A stretch of 29,314 nt of DNA from Phellopilus nigrolimitatus. Its lineage: Eukaryota; Basidiomycota; Agaricomycetes; Hymenochaetales; Hymenochaetaceae. Both the position numbers and the translations under genes were made by a program. This document shows positions 1 to 10,257 of this stretch, one piece after another. The stretch spans positions 1-29,314 of the forward strand of contig JAJOHG010000322.1 in NCBI GenBank assembly GCA_021029095.1, given 5' to 3'. The notes beneath the pieces were generated by a model. The model searched no databases. It was not told the origin of the DNA and was given only the letters and a program-made list of their open reading frames with translations. Within the stretch, counting starts at the first letter, position 1, and each line of letters opens with the position of its first letter.

Positions 1-290
1 ACGTAGGCACTCCCTCGTGGACTGTAACCATCGCTACTCACACAGCTCGTCCGTAGACAAAAGGCCCTTTCTGCATTTTCTCACTTTTCAGTCTCCAGTC
101 ACATTTCATTGTCTACTGGATTTGTGTGCCACAAGACGGCCACACTCAGCACACCTAGTTCAACATAAATTAGCCAACAGGTAGTATGCAACTTACCTCA
201 CCACGACCACAGCACCAGCACCTCGTCTTTCTGCGGACCGCGCGAGTCAACACATCTTCGTATTAGTGATCTCAACGACAATCGCAGACA

Positions 291-1309
291 ATGCCAGACA
301 ACGAAAACGAAGAGATAAGCCGGACTGCGGCCTCTCGGGTCTACATGCCATCTCTACCCATGATTCTTTTTGCTGTTGATTCCTGCAGCGCTTTCGTGCC
401 GCTCACAGTGAAGCTTCTATTTGAATCGCATGCCCCGTTCTTGCAGATCGCCCGGCATTATGATATGATACATATGGTCAGGAATAGTTACAATGCCTCC
501 GCTGAAATTGCACAACAGATTTCTGCGATACAGAACTTGTACCAGGTCCAGCAGGGTTCCTCTCTGCTAAGCACCTGTGAAACGGATGGGCAAACTCGGG
601 AGCATCTTATCGAAACTTTCATTTTGAATGAACAACGTATGGCTGCTGAACAAGGAGCGCGCGGAGTAACAGGGAAAGGATGGAAAAACAGTCAGGATCA
701 GACTCAGGACTCCGTATGTTTATGTACGTACCTGAACATGCGCATATTGTTAACTTTTCTTCCGTTTCTTTTCCTTAGCCGCAGAAGAATCGAAAGGCAG
801 AGAAAGAGAATTACCAAGCGAACTCGACGGATTCTGAGGCGACTCCGAACAGTGGTCGGCACACATCCTGCTACACACCCGGTGTCCAGCCAGAGAACGA
901 GCTTGGCTACGGCTGTACGATTGTCCGTTCTTGTGTTTCGGAAGGCTTGTACCCTGAAACTCAGAATAGGTTCGTTCAAGGGAGTGTGTCTGGATCCATT
1001 CCCGAGACGCCTTATCAGCTAGACAAAACGTCGAAATCCCCGCTTCCGTTCTCTCCCCTTGAGTTGGACGCAGAAAAGCATATGTTCGATCCCGGGCCCA
1101 TCATGCTCATGCACATGCTCACGCTGGACCAGCAGGTCACTCGTGCAGAGCATGTCTCCGCTCTTGTGGCACCAAACGATGGTGACGATGGTGCACTAGA
1201 CGTCAAAGGAGATACACATGTCGCTGGTAGCTCTGTGCAGTTGGCACGCCCGTCAAATCCAATTCCAAATTTGGTTCTTAATGATGATGCGAACGATCTT
1301 GCCGCCTGA
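291..1309 (+). CDS. hypothetical protein, two exons, about 317 aa
   Basis: I do not recognise the family. Two open stretches join in frame through a canonical intron: exon 1 is 291-713, the intron 714-778 (65 nt, GTATGT donor, CTGAAC branch-like motif, TTAG acceptor) and exon 2 is 779-1309. Reading straight through the intron gives a basic, arginine-rich tail that looks non-coding; splicing gives a polar, serine/proline-rich C-terminal half ending at TGA. The first half contains a hydrophobic stretch (residues about 20-45) and a helix-like segment around residues 65-90; no catalytic motif is visible. The ATG at 291 follows CAGACA, and the upstream 290 bases are pyrimidine-rich in part, as in a fungal 5' leader. 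A further upstream exon outside the window cannot be excluded. Confidence 0.5.
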
Positions 1310-4174
1310 GCGGGACGGACTGGGTTTCGAAGCATATGAAGAGGAAGGCAGACGTATATGTATGCTACGAGAACAAGTGTGATAGGTGCCAGAGTAATGT
1401 GATGTGTAGACTGTTCAAATTTTAGTTAACACACTGCGCATTGTTGCGGATAGCGTCACATACTAGCAGTAAATCGGTCGTACGCATCCCGCGGGAATCA
1501 CTATGAGTCACTTAGAGGAAGCCGAATAGGAGGGAAACGCACTTCAAGACAATACACTGAGAATCGTAAAGGCGGTTTCATCACCGCAGGTCCGCTGCCA
1601 TCCATGATCATTAGTTCTTTCGTCCTGCACTGCGCGTTACACTCATGGCACGATGGTCTAGACACGTCACAAATGGAGCGCATTTTCTCCTGGGACCGAT
1701 ATTCTCGAACCAGTTTCAACAAATGCCCTGGCTTTGTGTGCAAGCAGCTCGGGCCGTCCGTGAGGTTACAATCACACCGCACACGCACCTGAGGCCTAGG
1801 ACTTAGTCGTGACTTTTACTTTTGCCTGTGTATCGTGCACCTTCGTCCTTGGGTATGCACCTTCGTCTGGGTACGAATGCGTGACGCATGACGCTCAGTA
1901 CGGGCCGCGCCCGAGCGCCAGGGAGAGTTTCCAGTCGTGTACGTTCAAATCGCGCTAGACGATGCAAGCCTCCGGCTACGGCGATCTGTGTTCGTCTGCT
2001 TGGAGCAAAGCGAAAAGGAGCCGTGGAGGAAGAAGAATATGGGGAGGTAAGGTGGAAAAGACAAGAGAAGAGGGCTGAGATAAGCATGTAAGTTATAAAG
2101 ATATTTACTGCATCTCGACGAAGAAAGCACGTATTGCATGACATACACAGCGAACATCCCCTATCCGGCCAACTCCACCTGCACTTCCTCGGTCAGTGCG
2201 TTTAGTTCCACTGGAAGCCCGTGGGAGCAAAGAAGTCGTGCCATCTGCGTAGAGTGCGGACATAATATAGAATGATGCAAGAAAAGGCAGAAACGCAGTT
2301 CTTGCGTGGATGGATCATAGCGCGAAAGAAAGTGGATGACAAAGGGGAGCCTGTGTTTGCGCTGTGATTGGTAAGCGAAAGGGCCTTTTTACGCGCCCCG
2401 CGAACCCCTGTATTCCGTTCAAGCCCGCATCGCATTCAACGTCCAGACGCAAGGTGTCACTCGACTCGAGCATAGTTTGCAACTATACGCTCTATCTGAA
2501 TGTCTCTCGTTCAACCGCCATCTTGCTCCTCCCTCATCCTGGCCTGCCCGCGACTCACGCCCGAATTCTCTGGCGCGGTCGAGAACTCCAAGCATGATGG
2601 CCGGCAAACCCTGCTTGCTGATGATGGATCCGCTGGTTACATCACCGCTTAGTTTGAGTGCTGCCCACTCCTCCCGCATCCTTACCCGCCCGAGACTCAT
2701 GGGCGTAAACGAATTCTCTCGCATGCGAGACGACAAGCAAGATGGTCGACAAGCGTTGCTTCTTCTTTTTATCCTAGCATTTTTTTCCCTTTTCATTAAC
2801 GATGGCCGCGTTATGTCTGCATACTCTCCTCGTGCTCGTCACCGCTCGACTGTCCTTTGAACCTGTAGCAAAATGCAAATGACCATCCAACCAGTGTACG
2901 TGCTTTGGGGCTCTATCAGCTCAGAAAAAGTGACAAATGCTCGCTTGCAAGCTCGATGCGTCACTGCGACGTTGTCGAACGTCGCTGCGAAAATTGCAAA
3001 GCAAGAGAGGCTAGCTACGTTCAGTACAGTAACAACTCTCTCCCCGCCATCTCGGCTCAAGCGCGCCGGATAGATCTAACGGGCACGATGCTGAATGGAA
3101 GACGGCCGGCGTCGCAGTACGACATTGTGTTCACTGCGTCGGCGCTGCTCGACGGTATAATGGCGGCGCCGAAAACGTCAGACATCAATACCGACCAGCC
3201 AGCATGAAACGCGGGTATCAGCCCCGCCCGCAACTGCGGTTCGGCAGCTCCACCACATCAATGTCGCCCTGCTTTTGCCGACTCACCAATTCGTTCTATC
3301 CTCATGCCTACAAGCGATAGACGTGGATAACAGCTTGGTGAGTCATTGTTGTGACTTCAAGAACGCGTTTGCGCTAGAATTGTTGAGTTTGCGACAAAGG
3401 AGAAACACGGACAGAGGGCACGAACTCCGACGTCCTAAGTAGTTTGTAGGATCCTAATAATATATTTAGTGGAGAGTAGCTAACCCTGTTTCATTGTAGG
3501 GGGGACCGATGGCTAGATCTGTTGTCAATTTATTTTTCCTTTATGCCTTGCGCATTCCGCGTCAGGGATAAACTTAGGGAGGTACGCATGCTGATGCTTT
3601 CTCTCCACCAACCTCCGTGCAGACGAAACTCGTGCATCGAACATATCAGGAAACTATGCTTTATCTATTCGGTTGTTGAGCTGAGCTCTACATTGGTTGT
3701 AGGCGGCTGTGTCAACCAACTACGATGATGACCTTCCAAGTTCTTATATCAACATAGATGTGTCGTCTCTTTTCTGTAAACCTCCTGTTATTCGTTCTGA
3801 ATCGCTTTTATCTTATACTGGTGTTATTTATAGACTGTTCGCTGCTCTGTCATTTATTTCCAGGTCCTCATGGGCTTATCATCAAAAGCCGCTGTCACGC
3901 ATTTCTCCTGTGCATCTCCCATCTATTACTGCAAATTCTCGTCAACAAGTTTTGAATTTAATTCCGTCGGACAGTGCCACCTATCAGTGGTTTCCTATTT
4001 GGCACATAACGCTGTGCGCTCTCACAAACTCACCACTGTGTCTCGGTATTACTTCCGTTATTGTTACAGAAAATATACATACCCATTGAAGACTTGAGAC
4101 ATGCATCCACTTTCAAGCTTCAGCATTGCACTGACGGGGTAAATATTGGTACATGCAAACCGCATGTTCATTCA
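1310..4174. other. intergenic stretch without a convincing gene
   Basis: Only short overlapping open frames on both strands are present, none with a recognisable motif or convincing splice pattern. The part 3440-4170 is AT-rich. Apart from the diverged duplication at 2527-2765 and a short tandem repeat (TGCACCTTCGTC, twice within about 1845-1870) I see no structured sequence. The frame at 1501-1788 (minus) is cysteine-rich but has no match that I know. Confidence 0.5.
2527..2765. repeat. diverged tandem duplication, two units about 141 bp apart
   Basis: The sequence 2527-2613 recurs in diverged form at 2668-2765. Shared landmarks in the same order are CTCCTCCC, GCATCCT/TCATCCT, a CCCG.GACTCA block, GAATTCTCT, CAAGCA.GATGG and TTGCTT. 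Several small indels separate the units. No gene is visible across it, so it is probably an old local duplication. Confidence 0.55.
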
Positions 4175-4949
4175 TATTATGTCAGGTTCGAACCGAAAAC
4201 GCTCAGTGGAATGAGGTTCGGGTCGACCAAATTCGCGGGGACGGAGTTCGGGGGTTTCGTTCGGTCGTTCGGGCTAGGCGAGAGGGCTGCCGAAGTCGAC
4301 GAGGGTTCGAGCGAGCCAGTCGTTCGTGGGTTGGATAGTTCGGTCACGCGTTTGTCGAGTCGGGCACGACGGGAACGCGTTCGGGCGTATCGAGAAGGGG
4401 AGACTCAGAGAGGGAGAGCAGGAAGGAGTCCGGGGATCGGACGAGTGGGCTGAGGGACGGTTCGCCGACACTCGATACGGATGTCAGAAACGTCAATATT
4501 CAGTCTAAAGTACGAAGTACAATTTGGTGTCCTATTTATACGAAAAGACTCCTTCCCCTGTCTCTCTCCCGGGCGAGTTAATGAGTCGTCGAAACTCGCG
4601 GTTCGACTGCGGAGCGGCGTGTCCAGCACGGGGGTTGGAGAGTCGGTGTGAGCCGATCGGCGAAGCGAGTCGCGTCGGCGAGCCGGGCGCGTGGTTCGGC
4701 GAACGCGGTCACATCTTCGATTCCCGACGCCTTTCGGTCGCGTCCGAATTCGGCACGTGCCCGTGGCGCGTTCGACTCGTGTTCGGGGTGCGGGCCGTCT
4801 TCGGTGTTCGGCCCCCTTCGTTCGCGAACTTGGACGTCGTGTGTTCGCTTGCGATCGGTTCGAGCCCCTTCGTTCCATGTTCTCGGTTCGCGATTGGTTC
4901 GAGGCCTTCGGCCCGCCCGGCCCGTGGGTTCGGGGTTGTTCCTCGATCG

Positions 4950-5498
4950 TGTAGCTTGGTGAGACAAGTCCGCGCAACGGCCTTACAGTAGTACACCTAG
5001 TACGAAGTAAGCTCAGTCGTTTGCGCGGTGTGCGAACGTCTTTTCATATAGCAAACTAACCTAGTACGAAGTAAGCTAGTTTAATGTAGTAATAAGTAAA
5101 AGTATAATAGAAACGTTATAATGTCCGAAAGCTCACCTCAGTCGTTTGCGCGGTGTGCGAACGTCTGAGGTGGCCATAAGAATAAAGAAGCTTTTTATAC
5201 TAATGGGTTTTCTGGCTGCGGAGAGCCGCTTTTACGATACGGAAAGAGGGGGGAACGATAAAGAAAGATAAAGACAAATAATCAATGAGTAAATGACTAT
5301 CTATCTGGGCAATGTAAAACGAGGGGTGTCGGGCGGCGGTCGGGAGTGGTGCGCGGGTGAACAGAGATCGCGCGCCAGCCAATCCCAGAGCAGGGAGCCT
5401 CGGGCTCGCTGAGCCGAGACGCTGCGCTCGTGACCGATCGCTCGAGCACGCAACCAGTGCGTACTCGGCACGGGACTCCGCCGGCTTGGATTCCAACA
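4950..5498 (-). repeat. copia 3' LTR (549 bp)
   Basis: On the element strand it starts TGTTGGAATCC and ends CAAGCTACA (TG...CA). It appears identical to 16716-17264. GATCG lies outside at 4945-4949 and the polypurine tract inside at 5499-5507. It carries a TATA box at 5191-5199 (minus), two copies of a 30-bp repeat (5012-5041, 5137-5166) and two copies of a 19-bp repeat (4995-5013, 5059-5077). Confidence 0.95.
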
Positions 5499-5507
5499 CT
5501 CCCCCTC
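5499..5507 (-). other. polypurine tract of the copia element
   Basis: GAGGGGGAG on the minus strand abuts the TGTTGG start of the 3' LTR, as expected for the plus-strand primer of reverse transcription. The TGA stop codon of pol (5508-5506) overlaps its upstream edge, so almost no 3' untranslated sequence precedes the LTR. Confidence 0.85.
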
Positions 5508-6202
5508 AAGCCGAGAGGAGCCCGAGCGCGGCCGCGAAATGCTTCACCTTGAACGAAGGGAGTGGCTTCGTGAGCGCGTCGGCAACCATGTCGGCGGTCG
5601 GGCAGTACGTCAACTTGATGGATCCGTTTTCGCAAACCCAGCGCAGGAAGTGATAGCGAATATCGATGTGCTTTGTGCGCGCGTGGTATTGGTGATCCTT
5701 CGTGAGGGCGATGGCAGACTGGTTGTCGGAGAAGAGGACAGTCGGTCCGTCGATCGGCTTGAAAATTTGCGTGATGAGCTGGCGAAGCCAAATCGCCTCC
5801 TTCGCGGCGTGCGTCGCCGCGACGTACTCGCTCTCGGTCGTCGAGAGCGAGACAATCTCCTGTCGTTTCGAATACCAGGAAACAGCTCCGCCGTCAATCA
5901 AAAAAGCATTACCTGAGATCGCGCGCCGGTCCTCCTGCATGCTCCCATCCGCATCAGCGTACCCCTTCATTCCACCATCCCCCGCGTCTCCAGTTCCTCC
6001 GTACGTGAGCCGGAGCTTGCGCGAGCCCTTCAGGTAGCGAAAAACCCGCTTTACGGCCTCCCAATGCGCGGGTCCGGGGTCGTTTGAGAAACGCGACAGT
6101 AGCGTCACGGCGAACGCGATGTCCGGCCGTGTCGCCATCGCCGCGTACATGAGTGATCCAAGCGCTTCGCGATACGGTACGCCGCGCATCTGGGCGTGGT
6201 CC

Positions 6203-6213
6203 ATCAGGAAAAT
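6203..6213 (+). repeat. left terminal inverted repeat
   Basis: ATCAGGAAAAT, the exact reverse complement of 12780-12790, preceded by GTCC. It is followed after GT by ATTTCCTGCAT, so the left end alone can also fold back on itself (6203-6226). Confidence 0.85.
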
Positions 6214-6285
6214 GTATTTCCTGCATTGCACTGTAGCACTGTGTAGTGTCTGTAGTGTCAATTGCACATTGTGCATAGGCACATA

Positions 6286-6524
6286 TAGCACTGTAGGAGT
6301 CTGTAGCTCCTTGTAGCTGTGCAGTATATAGCTTCATAGCACTTGTAAGAGTCTGTAGCTCCCTGTAGCTGTGTAGTATATAGCTTCATAGCACTTGTAG
6401 CAGTCTGTAGCTCCCTGTAGCCGTGTAGTATATAGTTTGGTAGCACCTGTAGCTGTATAGTTGTATAGCTTGGCAGCACTGTAGGAGTCTGTAGCTCTCT
6501 GTAGCTGTGTAGTATATAGCTTGC
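6286..6524. repeat. 52-bp tandem repeat at the left end of the DNA element
   Basis: About five units, one shortened, of a sequence starting TAGCACTTGTAAGAGTCTGT and continuing through GTAGCTCCCTGTAGCTGTGTAG and TATATAGCTT. Units begin near 6286, 6338, 6390, 6442 (short) and 6474. Because the period leaves frames open, long repetitive open frames appear on the minus strand; these are not genes. Confidence 0.85.
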
Positions 6525-6526
6525 CA

Positions 6527-6606
6527 GCTTGGGAAGCATATGGAAGGGCCATAGGAAATAGCTTGTTGACTGGGAAGCATATGGAAGGCTCATAGAAAAT
6601 AGCTTA
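6527..6606. repeat. two-copy short tandem repeat
   Basis: Two units built on GGGAAGCATATGGAAGG...CATAG.AAATAGCTT, next to the 52-bp array. They are part of the AT-rich left end of the DNA element. Confidence 0.7.
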
Positions 6607-7640
6607 GAGATCCAGAAGCATATAAATGATTTGTAGCAAATATCTCTCTGGGCTGCAAAGACCTCTTTTAAACACAATTTCATTATCCCTGGAGGGAAAA
6701 AAAAGTCTACAGCCTCCAACTCAAGGATGAGGGAGAGAAGGGTGAAACAAGAGAGACAGAGCTTCATGGCAGGAGGTGGTGGTCTTTACCAGATGGCTTG
6801 GTGACAATGAATGCACAGTTGAACCTTGAAAAAGTCAGCAATACATGTTCATAGCCCATAGTCACTGGGAAAACACTGCTGGCCCAGACCCTGGCAGCAA
6901 GCTATTGATACAATTGAGGGGGAATCTGTATGTGGCATTTGTTAAGTGTTTCTCCAGTGTCTGAAGCTCTTTCATAGTGTTCTTCATGTGCAAGAATGTG
7001 GACAATACCCGCAGGTTTTGATAACTTGTTTGCCTCTCCTGCTACAGATACTGCACCAATGCAAATATGTGTTTTTGCATACTGTGGACCTTAACAGCAC
7101 ACACATTTCGCATATACAATCACAAAATTTGGAGCAGAACATGCAGTACTTTTAGCAAAATGCTAAAACCACAGATCAACCCGTGCTATGCTCTAGGATG
7201 GATGCAGGCAAGTTATCCATTATCAATATTACACACAGAGGCAAAATGGGCAATCACTGGGAAAGAATAGCTGCGGGCTGCAGGCACAGGTGTGGAGACA
7301 GATGTTTTGTATCAATCTTAATGTGAAGATCGATACATGTCACAAATGTGACATGTCACACTTTTGCGAATTTTATGGCTAGCCACACTGTAGAGTCTAG
7401 CATGACTCCCTGGAACCAGTGGGTATCCCGTGGCCCGACTTGGACAGATCCGTATTCATGGATCACCCGTGCACGGTGACCCGTGGGAAACGGGTTTTCG
7501 TGGGTCCGGGTTGAGAGTTTTTCTAAAACCTGTGGGTAATTCACACAGGTTTTCAAGCTTAGAATGGCCAAGGTACATTTAATTGTATATTGTATGTATG
7601 TACAGTATGTATGGTTAATATGCTTCATAATCTACACATG
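6607..7640. other. AT-rich left arm of the DNA element, no gene
   Basis: No open frame with recognisable content on either strand. It contains a stretch of CCCGTG/ACGGGT words around 7425-7515 and an inverted-repeat partner at 7347-7374. Base composition changes sharply near 7640, where the GC-rich gene cargo begins. Confidence 0.6.
7347..7374 (+). repeat. internal inverted repeat, left copy
   Basis: TGTGACATGTCACACTTTTG followed by CGAATTTT, matching the reverse complement of 9546-9574 (TGTGACATATCACAATTTTA then CGAAATTTT) at about 25 of 29 positions. The pair encloses the Rtf1 fragment and the 3' part of the MADS fragment. Confidence 0.65.
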
Positions 7641-7702
7641 TACGCCCCCAGGTCCACAGCAAAAAAGGAGCCCCGCCCGCGTCCGCCCGCCGAAAGCAGC
7701 GC

Positions 7703-9245
7703 CTAAAAGTCGACCAGGTCCACTTCGACGGAGCTCGCGACGATGCTCTTGAACGCACGCTTCCCGAGGGCGCGGGCGACACGGAGCGGGCGCCGTCCCC
7801 GAGCGCAAGCGACGCGCCGAGCATTGTCGTCCCGTTCGGCGAGTCCCTGCGGAGATCACGCGATGCGCAAAGTCAGTCGGCGAACGCGCGCAGCAGCAAA
7901 AAAAAAAGCAGAAACAGGACGCACTTGAAAACGCCCGGCGTGCCCGCCCGCGAGCCGTTCGCAGCAGCGGCCGCGCGCGCCAGGCGCGCCTTCTTCCTGC
8001 GCTCCGCCTCGGCGACTTCCGCACGGCGCACGGCGTCGCGGTTCACCTGCCGGTTGCGCTCGTTCACCTTCGCGAGGATGTCCTCCTTCTCGGAGCGCGC
8101 GGGCGCGCCCACGCCCTGCCGCGCGTCGAGCGCGGCGAGCTGCACCTCGAGCGCCGCGCTCTCCGCGAAGTCGCGGCGCATCTGGGCGAGCGCGCGCATG
8201 CGCACGAGCTCCGCGCGCTCAAGTGCAGCCTTCGTCGCGGTCGTGCGCGACTTCGGCAGGCTGCGGTTCAGCTCCGCCTTGCGCGCGAGGATCGCGGCGA
8301 CGTCCGCCTGTGCGCGCGTTTCCAGCAGCAGCTCTCTGGGGGAGAGGGGCAAGCACGTACCTCCGTTAATGAATGGCTCGTCAGCTTGGCGAACTGTTGC
8401 AGCTTCTTCTCGATCGTGCGCTTCGCAGGGAGCTTGACTTTCTCATGTTCACATGTTGCTTTGAACCGGCACCACTCGTCCTGTACCGGACTGTTTGTCC
8501 AGCAACCAGGCATCGGAACAAAAGGTCGATGATCCTACCTCTGTGAACGCCGCATTGAAAACCTTGTCCATCGGGAACACTTTGATAGCCGCGCCGTGCC
8601 GCAGCTCGAGGCTGGTGTCGAAGTACTCGTTTTCAATCTTATAGGGCTTAGCTGGGTTTGCGCCGAGGTCTTTGGGAGGCGCGCGCTCAGAACACTAGAA
8701 ACAAGACACAGGCGAGGACGCAACACATACTTGCGATCTCGCAAATTCGATACACGGGCTGGCCTTGGTCCGCACCAATAAGGTAGCGCACCCATGAACC
8801 TTTGCAGTGCACCAACCGTCAAAAGGTTCGAGGGACGACAGAATGTCGGGCAAGTTACCTTTGACGAAATCCTCGAACCACGGCATCAATGCGTACTTAA
8901 CAAGCTTGTTGCGTGAAAGTCGGCACTTCTCGAGGTCTTCCAGAGTGAGATCTTCGTCCTCGGGCTTTGCCTTGTTTAGGAGGCACGATTCGCGCTCCTC
9001 TTGCTGCTCGAGTTTGCTGATCTGCCCGTCTTCCTCGTCTTCAGAAGACATTTCCATGTCCATCGGTGACGAAGAACGCTCCCTCTTCGGCGAGTTGATC
9101 CTCGTCTGTTGGCAGTTTAGAAGAAGGATGCGGACCAGCAATGAACAACGCACCCGCTTCTTCTCACTCTTCGCCTTCCTCTTCGCCTTCAGTTCGTCCA
9201 ACTTACGTGTCTTCTCCTTCGTTGCTCCCCTCACTTGATGAGCGC
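7703..9245 (-). pseudogene. Rtf1 (Paf1 complex subunit) gene fragment with introns
   Basis: Rtf1 is a nuclear transcription-elongation factor whose Plus3 domain binds Spt5. Read on the minus strand: a basic segment (KEKTRKLDELKAKRK, about 9225), an acidic serine-rich linker, and the start of Plus3 (LEKCRLSRNKLVKYALMPWF, about 8940-8870). Then come WVRYLIGA and PVYRICEIA across an intron, KPYKIENEYFDTSLEL (about 8650), MDKVFNAAFTE, DEWCRFKATCEHEKVKLP, a long charged helical region (8340-7950) and a typical C-terminus ASSVEVDLVDF followed by TAG at 7705-7703. Introns are still present (9152-9106 and others), so the copy came from DNA. The N-terminal exons are missing. One intron near 8345 is only about 25 nt, and the reading frame is uncertain around 8690. 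It sits within the mobile element, so it is a captured fragment, not the functional gene. Confidence 0.85.
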
Positions 9246-9339
9246 CTAGGAAGCATTATCAAAGAGAAGTAATTAGTGCACAGAATCCAGTAGTCACACT
9301 TTGCAGCCTTAGACACGTTGTCCTTGCGCTATGCGCGTA

Positions 9340-9800
9340 GCATCTGATCGAGATTGCGTTTGTCCTGGGAGCGGGCCGTGCGGCACGTTGAGGCAGGCCT
9401 AGATGAGGTTCTTGCCTTCGGGCTGCATGACGAGCGGCTGCAGCTTGGCGGTGGTGAAGTTATACACGAGCCCGGTCTCAGAGACGACGAGCAGGAGCGC
9501 CTGCGTTCCGGTGAGCATCGATAACTGAGAGATCAGGACTTAAGCAAAATTTCGTAAAATTGTGATATGTCACAAATGTAACGGTTACGGCCCAAAAAGG
9601 ACACGTTGAACTTGACTTTTTCTTGCCACACGTCTTTTTCTCTTGCTTCCCATCTGTCTTCCTGTCCGGACGCAGCTTTGGAAGCAGGCGCATAACGCTG
9701 CGCGTGAATATCGCGACGACTCAAGCTTTTCCGCCACCTCGTCGCTCGTAAGACTGGATGAGGACAAGGACCGCAATACCAACGATCCTTCGCTGTCTCT
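9340..9800 (-). pseudogene. SRF/Mcm1-type MADS-box gene fragment
   Basis: On the minus strand an exon beginning at 9524 (after an intron end CTCTCAG) reads LSMLTGTQALLLVVSETGLV and then YNFTTAKLQPLVMQPEGKNLI. This is the second half of a MADS box of the SRF/Mcm1 class, a DNA-binding and dimerisation domain. An in-frame TAG (9401-9399) follows where a glutamine codon is expected, and then ACLNVPHGPLPG. Upstream, around 9640-9690, basic sequence resembling the start of the MADS box (KRKRRVARK) is present, but the central helix is missing or destroyed by frameshifts. It could not make a working factor. It lies directly beside the Rtf1 fragment, in the same orientation. Confidence 0.75.
9546..9574 (-). 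repeat. internal inverted repeat, right copy
   Basis: Partner of 7347-7374 in opposite orientation, lying in what was an intron of the MADS-box fragment just upstream of its LSMLTGTQ exon. It may be one end of an inner insertion or an unrelated MITE scar. Confidence 0.65.
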
Positions 9801-9829
9801 TTCGTTCTGATCGGTACGTTCTTGGTATA

Positions 9830-10190
9830 TTCTGCAGTTTTCGAGCGGCTGAAATTGTCCGAATCCCCCGAGTCCATCGAGCGAAACACACACTCCCCTC
9901 GTCGTCGAATCGCCAATCCGCGTCCTCGTCGATTACGCACCGTGGACACCCCGCCCGAGGTCCGACAGCTCGCGCCCCCCGCGTGCACAAACTGCTCCGC
10001 GTACGGCATCCTGCTCGACGCGTTCCGCTACGTGTGCTCAACGTGCGGGGAGGGCACGCCACGCACGCGCGCGAGTTCCGGTGCGAATGGGCACGCGAAC
10101 AGGAGGGGCAAGGCGCGCGGGCGCGGACGTCATTGTCGACGTGTCGGTGTTCGACTCGCTCGCGTACCCGCCGCGTGCACATGAACGGTA
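9830..10190 (+). pseudogene. fragment with a CxxC...CxxC zinc-ribbon-like motif
   Basis: A plus-strand frame contains CTNCSAYGILLDAFRYVCST followed by CGEG (about 9985-10055), two CxxC pairs about 15 residues apart, typical of a small zinc-binding fold. I do not recognise the protein. The reading then shifts frame to DVIVDVSVFDSLAYPPRAHE and ends at a possible GTAAGC donor near 10190. It may be the 5' part of the kinase gene that follows or a separate captured fragment. Confidence 0.4.
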
Positions 10191-10257
10191 AGCCATTTTC
10201 TTGCGTGCCCGCGTCTGCTGCTCACATTCCCCTCCGCACCCTCCGCGGCGACAGCAG

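Noticed and set aside
714..1022. Arginine-rich extension of the first open frame
   Set aside because: It reads through a canonical GT-AG intron; splicing gives a longer, less biased frame to 1309.
4181..4215. tRNA T-arm-like sequence GGTTCGAACC
   Set aside because: No acceptor, D or anticodon arm at the right distances; it is inside the GTTCG-rich LTR.
6258..6767. 169-codon open frame (minus) and two overlapping relatives
   Set aside because: Translations of the 52-bp tandem array; repetitive, with no gene features.
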